64,000 bases of DNA from Pontibacter vulgaris (GCF_022758145.1 NZ_JAJVDH010000004.1:124001-188000), one strand, 5' to 3'; positions 16,616-25,769 are shown, counted from the first letter of the stretch. Translations and numbers: made by a program. Notes: a model not told the origin generated them from the sequence alone.

Positions 16616-17950
16616 CTATTCCGCTAGCAAAGCACTTACAGCTGCATCAACTACAGCAAAATCGAATCCTTGTAACACCTTTTGCATTTGCGTTGCAATT
16701 TGCTCCGTACAGAGGTTTCCTATACTTCCTTCGTGGGTATGATTTAGTTGTGTTGGCGCTTCGAAAGTACCGTTAGCTATAGTTGCACCGATGTTCTTAT
16801 AAGCATCCCGGAAAGGCACGCCCTGCAGCACTTCGTTGTTCACCACTTCCACGCTAAAGGCATATTTATACTTTTCGTCCTGCATGATGTTTTCTTTCAC
16901 TATAAGTTTAGGTAGCATATAATTCGCCATCTGCAGGCAGTCGAGTATCGTCGTAAAAGCCGGGAACAAACTTTCTTTCAGCAGTTGCATGTCGCGGTGG
17001 TAACCGGATGGCAGGTTTGTAGTTTGCAGCGCTATTTCGTTTGGTAGTCCCTGTAGTTTGTTGCACTTGCCACGAATAAGCTCAAACACATCGGGGTTCT
17101 TTTTGTGCGGCATAATACTGGAACCGGTAGTCAGTTCATCTGGCAGACTTACAAAAGCAAAATTCTGACTCATGTAAAGGCAAAGATCCATCGCCATACG
17201 GCCAATCGTTGCAGCTATAGTTGCCAGTGCGGTTGCTACCACACGTTCTGTTTTGCCGCGGCCCATCTGCGCATACACCACGTTATAGTTCAGGCTTTCG
17301 AAACCTAATAAATCAGTAGTTAGCTGACGGTTTAACGGGAACGAAGAACCATAACCAGCCGCAGAACCCAACGGATTTTTATTGCTGATTCGGTAAGCCG
17401 ATTGTACTACCAACAGGTCATCAATCAGACTCTCGGCATAAGCGCCGAACCACAGACCAAACGACGAAGGCATGGCTACCTGAAGGTGTGTGTAGCCTGG
17501 TAGCAATTTATTTTTATGCTCTTCGCTTAGGTCCTGTAAAGTATGAAACAACATTTCAGTAGCTTCTACTACCTGCCGCAATTGGTGACGCATGTATAGT
17601 TTAAGGTCCACCAAAACCTGGTCATTACGGGAACGGCCGCTGTGTATCTTTTTTCCGGCTTCGCCAATGCGTTTGGTCAGCAGCAATTCCACCTGCGAAT
17701 GCACATCTTCAACGCCCTCTTCGATCACAAAATTACCCTGCTCAACTTCTGTGTATAGTTGCTTCAACTCACGTTGCACCGCAACCAAATCATCCTGCTC
17801 CAGCAGACCAACATGGTTTAGCATACGCGTGTGCGCCAGTGAGCCAAGTATATCGAACGGGGCAAGCTCCAGGTCCATTTCGCGGTCGTTGCCAACCGTA
17901 AAACGTTCAATCTCTTCCTGTACCTGTATGTCTTTCTGCCAGAGTTTCAT
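16616..17950 (-). CDS. argH: Argininosuccinate lyase
   Basis: A 444-residue enzyme splitting argininosuccinate into arginine and fumarate, the last step of arginine synthesis. The fumarase/aspartase superfamily signature GSSIMPHKKNPDVFE is intact; HSGRSRNDQV and GYTHLQVAMP are the other conserved substrate-binding blocks. It is the final gene of the minus-strand arg cluster, 50 bp after the deacetylase gene; that gap holds an AT-rich TTGTTG-type repeat. Confidence 0.95.
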   Translation of the reverse strand: MKLWQKDIQVQEEIERFTVGNDREMDLELAPFDILGSLAHTRMLNHVGLLEQDDLVAVQRELKQLYTEVEQGNFVIEEGVEDVHSQVELLLTKRIGEAGKKIHSGRSRNDQVLVDLKLYMRHQLRQVVEATEMLFHTLQDLSEEHKNKLLPGYTHLQVAMPSSFGLWFGAYAESLIDDLLVVQSAYRISNKNPLGSAAGYGSSFPLNRQLTTDLLGFESLNYNVVYAQMGRGKTERVVATALATIAATIGRMAMDLCLYMSQNFAFVSLPDELTTGSSIMPHKKNPDVFELIRGKCNKLQGLPNEIALQTTNLPSGYHRDMQLLKESLFPAFTTILDCLQMANYMLPKLIVKENIMQDEKYKYAFSVEVVNNEVLQGVPFRDAYKNIGATIANGTFEAPTQLNHTHEGSIGNLCTEQIATQMQKVLQGFDFAVVDAAVSALLAE

Positions 17951-18000
17951 CTGATTGATGGTTAAATTGTTGGATTGTTTAATTGTTGATCTGGTAACTA

Positions 18001-19053
18001 TTAAACTACCTTTTCAAGCATTTGTATGTATAGTTGGATGCCTTCTTCCAGTTCCTGCAGTTCGATATATTCATCAGCAGTATGTGAGCGGGCGGAGTCT
18101 CCGGGGCCGAGCTTTACCGATGGTACGCGAAGCAACGCCTGGTCGGATGTGGTGGGTGAACCATAGGTGTTGCGACCTAGCGCTAAACCGGCCTGAACTA
18201 TAGGATGCGAAATTGGAATACCGGAAGGTTGCAACCGGACAGAGCGCGGCGTAACTGTTGCCTTTACATGCTGCTTTACCGTATCCAGAACTTCTTCCAA
18301 AGTATAAGAATCCGTTACGCGAACATCAACGGTAAACTTACAGGTATCCGGCACCACATTGTGCTGCGAACCGGCCTGCACCACCGTTACGCTCATTTTT
18401 ATCGGACCAAGCGTATCTGATACTTTCTCGAATTTATAGTTGCGGAACCACTCAATATCGGGTATTGCTTCGTAAATGGCATTTACACCTTCTTCGCGGG
18501 CAGCGTGACCGGCTTTTCCGTGGGCAACACAGTCTAGTACCAGCAGTCCTTTTTCAGCTATGGCCAGGTGCATTTGGGTTGGTTCGCCAACTATAGCAAA
18601 GTCAATTTCGCCGAGTAAAGGAAGTATAGATTCAAGTCCGTTTGTACCGGAAATCTCTTCTTCGGCAGTGGCGGCAAGTATAAAGTTATACTTCAGGTTT
18701 TGCTGCGGATAGAAGTATAAAAACGTCGCGATCAACGACACCAGGCAACCACCTGCATCGTTGCTGCCCAGCCCGTATAGTTTGCCGTCTTTTATTGTCG
18801 GCGTGAACGGATCTATAGTATAACCGGCGTTTGGTTTTACGGTATCATGGTGCGAGTTAAGCAGTATAGTTGGCAGTTCCGAGTTGAAGTGCTGGTTACG
18901 AGCCCACACATTATTTCCCTGTCGCTCAGCTTTTACGCCGTGTTGCTCCAGGAAAGTATAAATGGCATCAGCAGTTTTATCTTCTTCGCGACTGAATGAT
19001 GGGATGCTTATCAGTTCTTTTAGCAGGTCCAGCGATAGTTCTTCTACAGTCAT
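18001..19053 (-). CDS. argE: M20-family N-acyl deacetylase of the arginine pathway (ArgE-like)
   Basis: A 350-residue zinc aminoacylase. LLNSHHDTVKPN provides the first metal His/Asp, GSNDAGGCL the bridging Asp, and AATAEEEISG the catalytic and ligand Glu pair. The dimerisation domain lies in the middle (~170-280). In a pathway with an N-acylornithine carbamoyltransferase the substrate is N-acyl-citrulline (acetyl or succinyl) and the product citrulline for ArgG. It is one base downstream of argB, so the two are co-translated. Confidence 0.88.
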   Translation of the reverse strand: MTVEELSLDLLKELISIPSFSREEDKTADAIYTFLEQHGVKAERQGNNVWARNQHFNSELPTILLNSHHDTVKPNAGYTIDPFTPTIKDGKLYGLGSNDAGGCLVSLIATFLYFYPQQNLKYNFILAATAEEEISGTNGLESILPLLGEIDFAIVGEPTQMHLAIAEKGLLVLDCVAHGKAGHAAREEGVNAIYEAIPDIEWFRNYKFEKVSDTLGPIKMSVTVVQAGSQHNVVPDTCKFTVDVRVTDSYTLEEVLDTVKQHVKATVTPRSVRLQPSGIPISHPIVQAGLALGRNTYGSPTTSDQALLRVPSVKLGPGDSARSHTADEYIELQELEEGIQLYIQMLEKVV

Positions 19054-19054
19054 T

Positions 19055-19855
19055 TTATACTTCCAGCGCTATAGTTGTTCCGGCACTTTTACCTTCGGCC
19101 ATTGCCAGCACATCTTCAGACTGCCCTATTTTAACTACACTTACGCCACTCCGCAGGGTAGCAAAAGCATTGTCCAGTTTCGGTAACATACCGGCAAACA
19201 CCTGACCCTTCTCCTGCATCACTTTATACTTGTCCGGTGTCAACAATTCCACTACAGATTCATCATCTGCAGCATCTTCAAGTACTCCTTTCTTCTCGAA
19301 ACAATACAGTAACTGCACAGTATACTTCTGCGCCAGAGCTACTGCCAAAACCGATGCCACGGTATCAGCATTCGTGTTCAACAAAGAGCCGTTGCCGTCG
19401 TGAGTAAGTGGTGCTACAACAGGTGTAAAGCCGGCCTGCAGCATGGCATCCAGTGCCTGCACATTTATACTTTCAGGGCCTTTCACATCACCCACAAAAC
19501 CATAGTCAATCGTTTTAACCGGACGCTTTTCTGCTTTAATGATGTTGGCATCGGCACCGGTTAAACCAATAGCATTGTTACCTAATGCCTGTAGTTGTGC
19601 CACGATGTTTTTGTTCACCAGACCACCGTACACCATGGTAACTACTTCCAATGTTTCGGCATCTGTAACCCGACGCCCATCTACCAGTTTAGGTTCGATG
19701 CCCAGCCGCTGGCCAATGGCCGACGCTATTTTACCGCCGCCATGCACCAACAACTTAGGACCGGTTACTGCCGCAAAATCAACCAAAAAGCGGTGCAGCA
19801 ACCGGGGATCATCAATTACATTTCCACCGATCTTAACTATCGTGAGTTTTTGCAT
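19055..19855 (-). CDS. argB: Acetylglutamate kinase (amino-acid kinase family)
   Basis: A 266-residue kinase phosphorylating the gamma-carboxyl of N-acylglutamate. KIGGNVIDD and LVHGGGKIASA are the nucleotide and phosphate loops; NTNADTVASVLA and LPKLDNAFATL are the later conserved segments. It lacks the N-terminal extension of hexameric arginine-inhibited kinases, so allosteric inhibition by arginine is less likely (family knowledge). It may act on N-succinylglutamate if the pathway is succinylated. A REP-like repeat separates it from the carbamoyltransferase gene. Confidence 0.92.
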   Translation of the reverse strand: MQKLTIVKIGGNVIDDPRLLHRFLVDFAAVTGPKLLVHGGGKIASAIGQRLGIEPKLVDGRRVTDAETLEVVTMVYGGLVNKNIVAQLQALGNNAIGLTGADANIIKAEKRPVKTIDYGFVGDVKGPESINVQALDAMLQAGFTPVVAPLTHDGNGSLLNTNADTVASVLAVALAQKYTVQLLYCFEKKGVLEDAADDESVVELLTPDKYKVMQEKGQVFAGMLPKLDNAFATLRSGVSVVKIGQSEDVLAMAEGKSAGTTIALEV

Positions 19856-19867
19856 CTTATACTAATG

Positions 19868-19943
19868 TTGTCATTTCGACCGGCGGGAGAAATCTGGGTT
19901 ATAAATTAGCCCCAGATCTCTCACTTCGTTCGAGATGACAATT
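19868..19943. repeat. REP-like palindrome (GTCATTTCGAC type), copy 1
   Basis: The left arm TTGTCATTTCGACCGG and the right arm CGAGATGACAA face each other around AGAAATCT...AGATCTCTC. A degenerate second copy lies at 22209-22278 in the same operon. Repeats of this look are frequent between Bacteroidota genes; here the element lies in the argB-carbamoyltransferase gap. Confidence 0.65.
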
Positions 19944-19994
19944 TGTAGTTTTATAGTTACCATCTATTCCTGAAACATCTAAGTCTTAGAAATT

Positions 19995-20948
19995 TTAGAT
20001 CAAAGATTCCAGCATGCGTTTCAGAACAGCCTGCGCCGCATAGGTACGGTTGTTGGCTTGCTGCAGTACAAGCGAGTTTGTTCCGTCCAGGATTTCATCG
20101 CTAAGCTCTACGTTACGGCGAACCGGCAAACAGTGCATTACTTTTGCGTTGTTTGTCAGCGCCAATTTTTCTTTGGTCATCATCCAGCCTTCGCCATCAG
20201 TCAGCACTTTGCCGTATTGCTCGTAGCTCGACCAGTTTTTCACATATACAAAATCAGCGTCTTTCAGGGCTTCATCCTGGTTGTGAAAAACTGTAGCGCC
20301 CTTAGTAAATTCATCTGCCAAGTCATAGCCTTCCGGGTTGGTAATTACCAGTTCTACATCTGCCTGCTGCATCCATTCGGCGAAAGAGTTAGCCACGCAC
20401 TGCGGAATAGACTTTACGTGCGGCGCCCAGGTTAACACTACTTTCGGCTTTTTATTGGCAGGCTTTTGCTCGGTTATAGTTACCAGGTCGGCCAGACTTT
20501 GCAGTGGGTGGCGCGTAGCAGATTCCAGGCTTACCACCGGCACGTTGGCATAAGAAATGAATTTGTTCAGCAGGTCTTCGCTGTAGTCTTCTTCTCTGTC
20601 CTGCAACTTCGGAAACGAGCGGATACCGATGATATCACAGTACTGGCCCATTACAGCGGCAGCTTCTCTTATGTGCTCCACGGTAGTGCCATTCATAATA
20701 GCGCCATCCTGCGTTTCCAGCGCCCAGCCTTCCTTATCCAGGTTCATTACTAACACGTTCATGCCCAGGTTCTGCCCGGCTTTCTGGGTGCTCAGGCGTG
20801 TGCGCAGACTTGGGTTCAGGAAGATTAGTCCCAGTGTTTTGTTCTCGCCAAGTGTTTTATACTTATATGGATTTTCTTTCAGGTGCAGCGCTTCATTTAC
20901 TAACTCATTCACATTAGCAACATCTTGCACAGAAGTATATTTTTTCAT
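19995..20948 (-). CDS. argF': N-acylornithine carbamoyltransferase (acetyl/succinyl-ornithine type)
   Basis: A 317-residue transferase moving carbamoyl from carbamoyl phosphate to an N-acylated ornithine. NPSLRTRLSTQKAGQNLGMN is the carbamoyl-phosphate loop in the form typical of acetyl/succinyl-ornithine transcarbamylases; ATRHPLQSLAD, TWAPHVK and MHCLPVRRN follow. By my recalled alignment the residue separating succinyl (Pro90, Bacteroides) from acetyl (Glu, Xanthomonas) enzymes is Val90 here (GTTVEHIREA), so the acyl group is undecided. It is contiguous with argD. Confidence 0.92.
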   Translation of the reverse strand: MKKYTSVQDVANVNELVNEALHLKENPYKYKTLGENKTLGLIFLNPSLRTRLSTQKAGQNLGMNVLVMNLDKEGWALETQDGAIMNGTTVEHIREAAAVMGQYCDIIGIRSFPKLQDREEDYSEDLLNKFISYANVPVVSLESATRHPLQSLADLVTITEQKPANKKPKVVLTWAPHVKSIPQCVANSFAEWMQQADVELVITNPEGYDLADEFTKGATVFHNQDEALKDADFVYVKNWSSYEQYGKVLTDGEGWMMTKEKLALTNNAKVMHCLPVRRNVELSDEILDGTNSLVLQQANNRTYAAQAVLKRMLESLI

Positions 20949-22097
20949 TTAGTTTTCCTGAAGAGAATAAACAATTGATTCAAAGGCAGTGATGAAAGTC
21001 TCCACTTCTCGGACACCTATAGTTAATGGTGGCAACAGGCGAAGCGTATTTTTATCTGACGAGGAACCTGTAAAGATGCGGTGTTTCTCCAATAGCTCTT
21101 TACGAATTGGGGCGCAAGGTTCTTCCAGCTCTACTCCTATCATTAAACCTTGGCCGCGTACTTCGCGCACACCCGGTAATGTCTGCAATTCCTGCATCAA
21201 TCGCTGACCCATACGGTTTGCATTGTCAACTAACTGCTCTTGTTGCATTACTTCCAGTACAGCTATACCTGCAGCACAAGCCAGGTAATTGCCACCAAAA
21301 GTAGTGCCCAGCATTCCATGTTTCGCTTCAATATCCGGGCTAATCAAAACTCCGCCAATTGGGAAGCCATTGCCCATACCTTTTGCTACTGTAATAAGGT
21401 CAGGTTTAACACCGGTATGTTGGTGCGCGAAGAATTTACCTGAACGGCCATAACCAGACTGAACCTCATCCAGAATCAATAAGGCGCCTACTTTTTTGCA
21501 ACCGGCCGCTATAGCTTTCAAGAAAGTCGGTTCCGGAATATGTACGCCTCCTACACCTTGTATACCCTCTACAATAACAGCTGCCAGCTCATCTCCATAC
21601 TTTGTAATAGCCTGTGCAAACGCATCGAGGTCGTTAAGTGGCAGGAATACCACATTATTTGTTTCGTTTACCGGCGCTATGATAGACGGATTGTCGGTAG
21701 CGGCAACGGCAACAGAAGTACGGCCATGGAACGCTCCTTTAAAAGAGATGATCTTTTTACGCCCTGTATGGAAAGAGGCTAGTTTGATGGCATTCTCATT
21801 GGCTTCGGCTCCGGAATTGCACAAAAACAAACTATAATCCGGGTATCCACTCAGCTCTCCGAGTTTAGCAGCCAGTTCTTCCTGCATCGGCATCTGCACC
21901 GAGTTAGAGTAAAAACCGATATCGTATAGTTGTCGCGCGATGCGCTTCACATAATGCGGGTGGCTGTGCCCGATAGAAATAACAGCGTGGCCGCCATAGA
22001 GGTCAAGGTAACGGGTACCTTTGTCGTCCCAAACGTAACAGCCTTGGCCGCGAACAGGGTTTATATCAAAGAGAGGATAAACATCGAAGAGAATCAT
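20949..22097 (-). CDS. argD: Acetylornithine (or succinylornithine) aminotransferase
   Basis: A 382-residue class III PLP aminotransferase making N-acylornithine from the semialdehyde with glutamate as donor. FLCNSGAEANENAIKLA and LILDEVQSGYGRSGKFFAH are the family signatures, and the PLP lysine lies in TVAKGMGNGFPIGG. Length is normal. Its stop abuts the carbamoyltransferase start directly, so coupled translation is expected. Confidence 0.94.
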   Translation of the reverse strand: MILFDVYPLFDINPVRGQGCYVWDDKGTRYLDLYGGHAVISIGHSHPHYVKRIARQLYDIGFYSNSVQMPMQEELAAKLGELSGYPDYSLFLCNSGAEANENAIKLASFHTGRKKIISFKGAFHGRTSVAVAATDNPSIIAPVNETNNVVFLPLNDLDAFAQAITKYGDELAAVIVEGIQGVGGVHIPEPTFLKAIAAGCKKVGALLILDEVQSGYGRSGKFFAHQHTGVKPDLITVAKGMGNGFPIGGVLISPDIEAKHGMLGTTFGGNYLACAAGIAVLEVMQQEQLVDNANRMGQRLMQELQTLPGVREVRGQGLMIGVELEEPCAPIRKELLEKHRIFTGSSSDKNTLRLLPPLTIGVREVETFITAFESIVYSLQEN

Positions 22098-22208
22098 GGT
22101 ATCTGCGTTGTAGATTAGATGTAAGAAGTAAGACAGTAAATGAAGTACTTGACGTACATATAGTTAATTGTTGATTGTTGTATTGTTAAATTGTTGTTTT
22201 CAGAATTT

Positions 22209-22278
22209 ATCATTTCAAGGATGGTAAGAAATCTATTTAAAATTTGAGATAGATCTCTCCTAACGTCGAGATGACAAT
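22209..22278. repeat. REP-like palindrome (GTCATTTCGAC type), degenerate copy 2
   Basis: Arms ATCATTTCAAGGATGG and GTCGAGATGACAAT surround AAGAAATCT...AGATCTCTCC, the same plan as the element at 19868 with mismatches. The bases just before it (22160-22197) are a TTGTTGATTGTTG-type simple repeat like that at 17955-17990. Together they fill the 195-bp argC-argD gap. Confidence 0.55.
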
Positions 22279-22292
22279 TCTTAAGCTATCGT

Positions 22293-23303
22293 TTAAAAAC
22301 CCGAAGGCTTCAGTTTTAATCCGGCAGTTTCTTCCAGTCCAAACAGCAGGTTCATGTTCTGCACCGCCTGGCCCGATGCTCCTTTCAAAAGGTTATCGAT
22401 CATGCTCGTGATCACGAGCATTTCACCTTGTTTCTCCAGGTATAAAATGCACTTATTTGTGTTCACAACCTGTTTCAAGTCCGGCGTGCTATCGCTTATC
22501 CAAACGAACGGATGTGAACTGTAATAGCTGCTGTATAGTTCGCGAACTTCTTCTATAGTCTGGCTGCAATGCAGGTAGCTGGTGCAAAGTATACCACGCG
22601 TAAATGGCCCACGGTAAGGCACAAAATGAATAGCTGGTAACTCCTGAGTTGGTTGTAGTTCATGCAATGTGCGGCGAATCTCATTAAGGTGCTGGTGGTT
22701 AAGCACTTTATAGTTGGAGATGTTACCGCTGCGCCAGCTGTAATGCGATGTCGGACTCAGGCTTTGTCCAGCTCCTGTGCTACCCGTAATACCACTTACA
22801 TGCACTTCTTCTGTGATCAAACCCTTAGAAGCCAGTGGAAGCAATGCCAGTTGAATGGCTGTAGCAAAGCAACCCGGGTTAGCAATGTGCTGTGCCTGTT
22901 GTATACTTTCGCGGAGCATTTCCGGCAAACCATAGGTAAAAGCTCTGCCGTTTGCATCTATAGTTTGCGCTTTACCAGCTTCACCGTTCCAACGAAAATC
23001 CTGGCTCAGGTCGATGATTCGGGTACTTACTGCAAAAATGTTCTCCGCTAAAAATTTCTTCGCTTCACCGTGGCCTACGCACAAAAATAGCACGTCTATT
23101 TCCTGCTCGAAAGAGTCGCTGAAGTATAGTTCGGTTTCGCCCAGTAGGTCGGCGTGAGTAGCATGAACTGGTTTTCCTGCCTGGCTTTTGCTGTGCGTGA
23201 AAACCAATTCAACATTCGGGTGATTCAGCAACAGCCGCAGCAATTCGCCGCCGGTGTAACCCGCTCCGCCAATAATGCCAGCCTTTACTCTTTGGTTCCC
23301 CAT
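22293..23303 (-). CDS. argC: N-acetyl-gamma-glutamyl-phosphate reductase
   Basis: A 336-residue NADPH enzyme reducing N-acyl-glutamyl phosphate to the semialdehyde. GIIGGAGYTGGELLRLL is the Rossmann motif; the catalytic cysteine lies in IANPGCFATAIQLAL (most ArgC read NPGCYPT). GITGSTGAGQSL and HFVPYRGPFTRGI are typical later blocks. Its start overlaps the argG stop by 19 bp, so the two are coupled. Confidence 0.93.
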   Translation of the reverse strand: MGNQRVKAGIIGGAGYTGGELLRLLLNHPNVELVFTHSKSQAGKPVHATHADLLGETELYFSDSFEQEIDVLFLCVGHGEAKKFLAENIFAVSTRIIDLSQDFRWNGEAGKAQTIDANGRAFTYGLPEMLRESIQQAQHIANPGCFATAIQLALLPLASKGLITEEVHVSGITGSTGAGQSLSPTSHYSWRSGNISNYKVLNHQHLNEIRRTLHELQPTQELPAIHFVPYRGPFTRGILCTSYLHCSQTIEEVRELYSSYYSSHPFVWISDSTPDLKQVVNTNKCILYLEKQGEMLVITSMIDNLLKGASGQAVQNMNLLFGLEETAGLKLKPSGF

Positions 23304-24496
23304 GCTACGGTGGTGTTGTTTACGTTGTGGTATAGTTTGGTCTGATTACCAAATATCTTGGTAAAGCCTTTTACATCGTCAGCCGTCCAGGCGCGGTTCA
23401 TTTCGCCGTAGCTGCCAAACTTATCGCTCATCAGATCGTGCTCGCTTTCAATACCTTCTACCTGGAAACGATATGGCGCCAGCAGCACATGCACTTTACC
23501 GGTTACGGTTTGCTGAGTGCTCTCCAGGAAAGCTTCAATATCGCGCATCGTTGGGTCCAATAGTTGGCCTTCGTGCAGCCAGTTACCGTACCAGGTTGCC
23601 AGTTGATCTTTCCAGTATAGTTGCCATTTGGTTAGGGTATGCTTCTCCAGTGTGTGGTGCGCTTTGATGATCACCATCGGGGCAGCTGCTTCAAAACCTA
23701 CACGGCCTTTGATACCAATGATCGTATCACCCACGTGTATATCGCGGCCGATTGCAAACGGACCGGCAATTTCCTGCAAGCGCTGTATTACCTGTACCGG
23801 GCCCTCAAAAACTTCATCATTCAGACCTATAGGTTCGCCGTTTTTGAAAACTATAGTTACACGCTCAGCATCTTGCTTTGTAAGCTGCGTAGGGTAAGCT
23901 GATTCCGGTAATGGCAGGTGCGATGTAAGGGTTTCTTTACCGCCAACTGATGTTCCCCAGATACCTTTGTTGATCGAGTATTGTGCTTTGGTAAAGTCCA
24001 TCTCCACACCATGTTTGCGCAGGTATTCAATTTCTTCTTCACGCGAAAGTTTCATGTCACGGATCGGTGTGATGATCTCTACATCCGGAATGATCGCCTG
24101 GAAAACCATATCAAAACGAACCTGGTCGTTACCGGCGCCAGTACTGCCGTGGGCGACATAATCTGCACCAATACTCTTGGCAAAGTTGGCTATACTTAAA
24201 GCCTGCGTAACACGCTCCGCACTCACTGATAATGGGTAGGTATTATTCTTCAGCACATTCCCGAAGATCATATACTTGATGCAGCTCTTATAGTAGCTTT
24301 CCTTCTCATCCAGGTGCGTGAACTGCTTTACACCTAAACTATACGCACGGCGCTCAATTTCCTGAATTTCTTCTTCAGAGAAACCACCGGTATCCACTAA
24401 GGCAGCATATACTTCCAGCCCCAGTTCCTGCGACAGGTAAATAGCGCAATAAGATGTATCGAGGCCGCCACTAAAGGCTAACAAAACTTTTTTCAT
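23285..24496 (-). CDS. argG: Argininosuccinate synthase
   Basis: A 403-residue ATP-dependent ligase joining citrulline and aspartate. AFSGGLDTSYCAIYL is the PP-loop; HGSTGAGNDQVRFD and the SINKGIWGTSVGG segment line the active site. Length is normal. It is the second gene of the cluster, 21 bp after the GNAT gene. Confidence 0.95.
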   Translation of the reverse strand: MKKVLLAFSGGLDTSYCAIYLSQELGLEVYAALVDTGGFSEEEIQEIERRAYSLGVKQFTHLDEKESYYKSCIKYMIFGNVLKNNTYPLSVSAERVTQALSIANFAKSIGADYVAHGSTGAGNDQVRFDMVFQAIIPDVEIITPIRDMKLSREEEIEYLRKHGVEMDFTKAQYSINKGIWGTSVGGKETLTSHLPLPESAYPTQLTKQDAERVTIVFKNGEPIGLNDEVFEGPVQVIQRLQEIAGPFAIGRDIHVGDTIIGIKGRVGFEAAAPMVIIKAHHTLEKHTLTKWQLYWKDQLATWYGNWLHEGQLLDPTMRDIEAFLESTQQTVTGKVHVLLAPYRFQVEGIESEHDLMSDKFGSYGEMNRAWTADDVKGFTKIFGNQTKLYHNVNNTTVAWGTKE

Positions 24497-24517
24497 GATT
24501 TTTATACTTTGATGGCC

Positions 24518-25216
24518 TTAAGAGGCTTGCTTATTTTCGTCTTTATCCTGATCTGGTAACTGTATTGGTTGCACTGCCAACCGCTGACGGTAACGTACCC
24601 AACGCTCCTGTAAACTACTCGGCTTAGCAGCTGGCTTTTGCTCAGCCACTGGCAATGGTATAAAAGTCGGCTCCTGTGCTGGGTCAAACAACATAGCGGT
24701 ACACAGGCAATTGCTGCGGTTCTTGCTTGTCAGGATCGGGAAATTCACACAGCTTTCGCAGCCTTTCCAGAATGACTCATCATCTGTCAGTTCAGAGTAA
24801 GTAACTGGTTTATAGCCCAAGCCAGAGTTTATCTTCATAACAGCCAGCGCCGTGGTTAAACCGAAGATCTTTGCATCCGGGTACTTGGTGCGAGAGAGTT
24901 CAAAAACCTTTTGCTTGATCTGGCGGGCCAGACCGCTTTTGCGAAGCTCCGGCGATACTATAAGGCCAGAGTTTGCCACGTAGTTACCGTGCCCCCACGT
25001 TTCGATGTAGCAGAAACCAGCCCACTTGCCATCCGGGTGCAGTGCTATCACGGCTTTGCCTTCCTGCATTTTAAGCGCTACGTATTCCGGCTTGCGTTTA
25101 GCGATACCGGTACCACGCGCTTTGGCAGAGGCTTCCATCTCATCGCAGATCGTCTGCGCATAACCCACATGGCTTTCGTTAGCCACTGTAACTATAAAAT
25201 CCGGTAAATTGGTCAT
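24518..25216 (-). CDS. GNAT acyltransferase, probable N-acylglutamate synthase
   Basis: A 232-residue protein with a GNAT core: IVSPELRKSGLARQIKQKVFEL is the acyl-CoA loop (R/Q-x-x-G-x-A type). C-terminal Cys residues (CESCVNF, CLCTAML) form a possible metal cluster. No classical ArgA or ArgJ is present in the cluster, and this is the first gene, so it most likely supplies N-acetyl- or N-succinyl-glutamate. That assignment rests on position; the fold itself is clear. Confidence 0.8.
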   Translation of the reverse strand: MTNLPDFIVTVANESHVGYAQTICDEMEASAKARGTGIAKRKPEYVALKMQEGKAVIALHPDGKWAGFCYIETWGHGNYVANSGLIVSPELRKSGLARQIKQKVFELSRTKYPDAKIFGLTTALAVMKINSGLGYKPVTYSELTDDESFWKGCESCVNFPILTSKNRSNCLCTAMLFDPAQEPTFIPLPVAEQKPAAKPSSLQERWVRYRQRLAVQPIQLPDQDKDENKQAS

Positions 25217-25241
25217 CTAATAATTAAAATGTATCCCGTAA

Positions 25242-25484
25242 GGCTGCGCCAACAGCCAGATCAGTAAATCAGATAAAATACAAATGCCTTGAGCTGCCTT
25301 TCGAAAAAGCTGAGCTTAGTACAAATGATCCCGTAAAATGAATGAATTGGTTAAACTGATGACCACTACGTAGGCGGTCAGGCAAGACATCGGCCTAGGG
25401 CCTGAGTCGAAGAGAAGAAAAGGTGCGCCTAAAAACTACCCGGCCTAACAGGGTAGAAAAAGTCTCACTCTTGCGGAAAGAGTG
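25242..25484 (-). promoter_or_regulatory. Structured leader of the arginine operon
   Basis: The 550-bp region upstream of the first arg gene holds at least five hairpins. These are CACTCTT/AAGAGTG (25466-25472 with 25478-25484), CTACCC/GGGTAG (25436-25441 with 25451-25456) with a T5 run after it on the minus strand, TCAGGC/GCCTGA (25378-25383 with 25400-25405), TGACC/GGTCA (25360-25364 with 25376-25380) and GGCTG/CAGCC (25242-25246 with 25253-25257). The third and fourth share bases 25378-25380, so they are mutually exclusive. The second is terminator-like. I could match it to no riboswitch class. Confidence 0.5.
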
Positions 25485-25529
25485 TTTTATCGTTGGCATT
25501 ACACCAGATAAAAGGACCTTTTTTTTCAT
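25395..25529 (-). CDS. Arg-rich small ORF in the arg operon leader (possible leader peptide)
   Basis: An uninterrupted 44-codon frame from ATG 25529 (alternative ATG 25499) to TAG at 25395. It begins MKKKVLLSGVMPTIKHS and contains six arginines, clustered at the end as VVFRRTFSSLRLRP; codons are CGC, CGG, AGG, CGC, CGA and AGG. Two leader hairpins lie inside it. The his and trp operons of this window have proven-looking leader peptides, which raises the chance that this one senses arginine supply. Without an obvious antiterminator pair it remains a hypothesis. Confidence 0.4.
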   Translation of the reverse strand: MKKKVLLSGVMPTIKHSFRKSETFSTLLGRVVFRRTFSSLRLRP

Positions 25530-25769
25530 TTTTAAAAGTTAAAAGAAATATGTCTTGAGGTTTATACCTTTTTGGAATACAAATGTTTTTAATAAATTCT
25601 GAGTTATACAAACATTCGCCTATATTTCAGATAAACTTTATACTTTATACTTTCAAAAAGCAAATTTAAGACCAGTTTTCACCTTTCCCATTATTTTTAG
25701 CGATCTGCTTTAACTCTGAATTAAAAGTAACCTAACTTGCGACTTTCAAGCAAAAGGTAAAATTTAGTA

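Noticed and set aside
25217..25530. Known riboswitch class (SAM, lysine, TPP, cobalamin) in the arg leader
   Set aside because: I compared the conserved cores from memory and found no match; left as a structured leader with an Arg-rich ORF.
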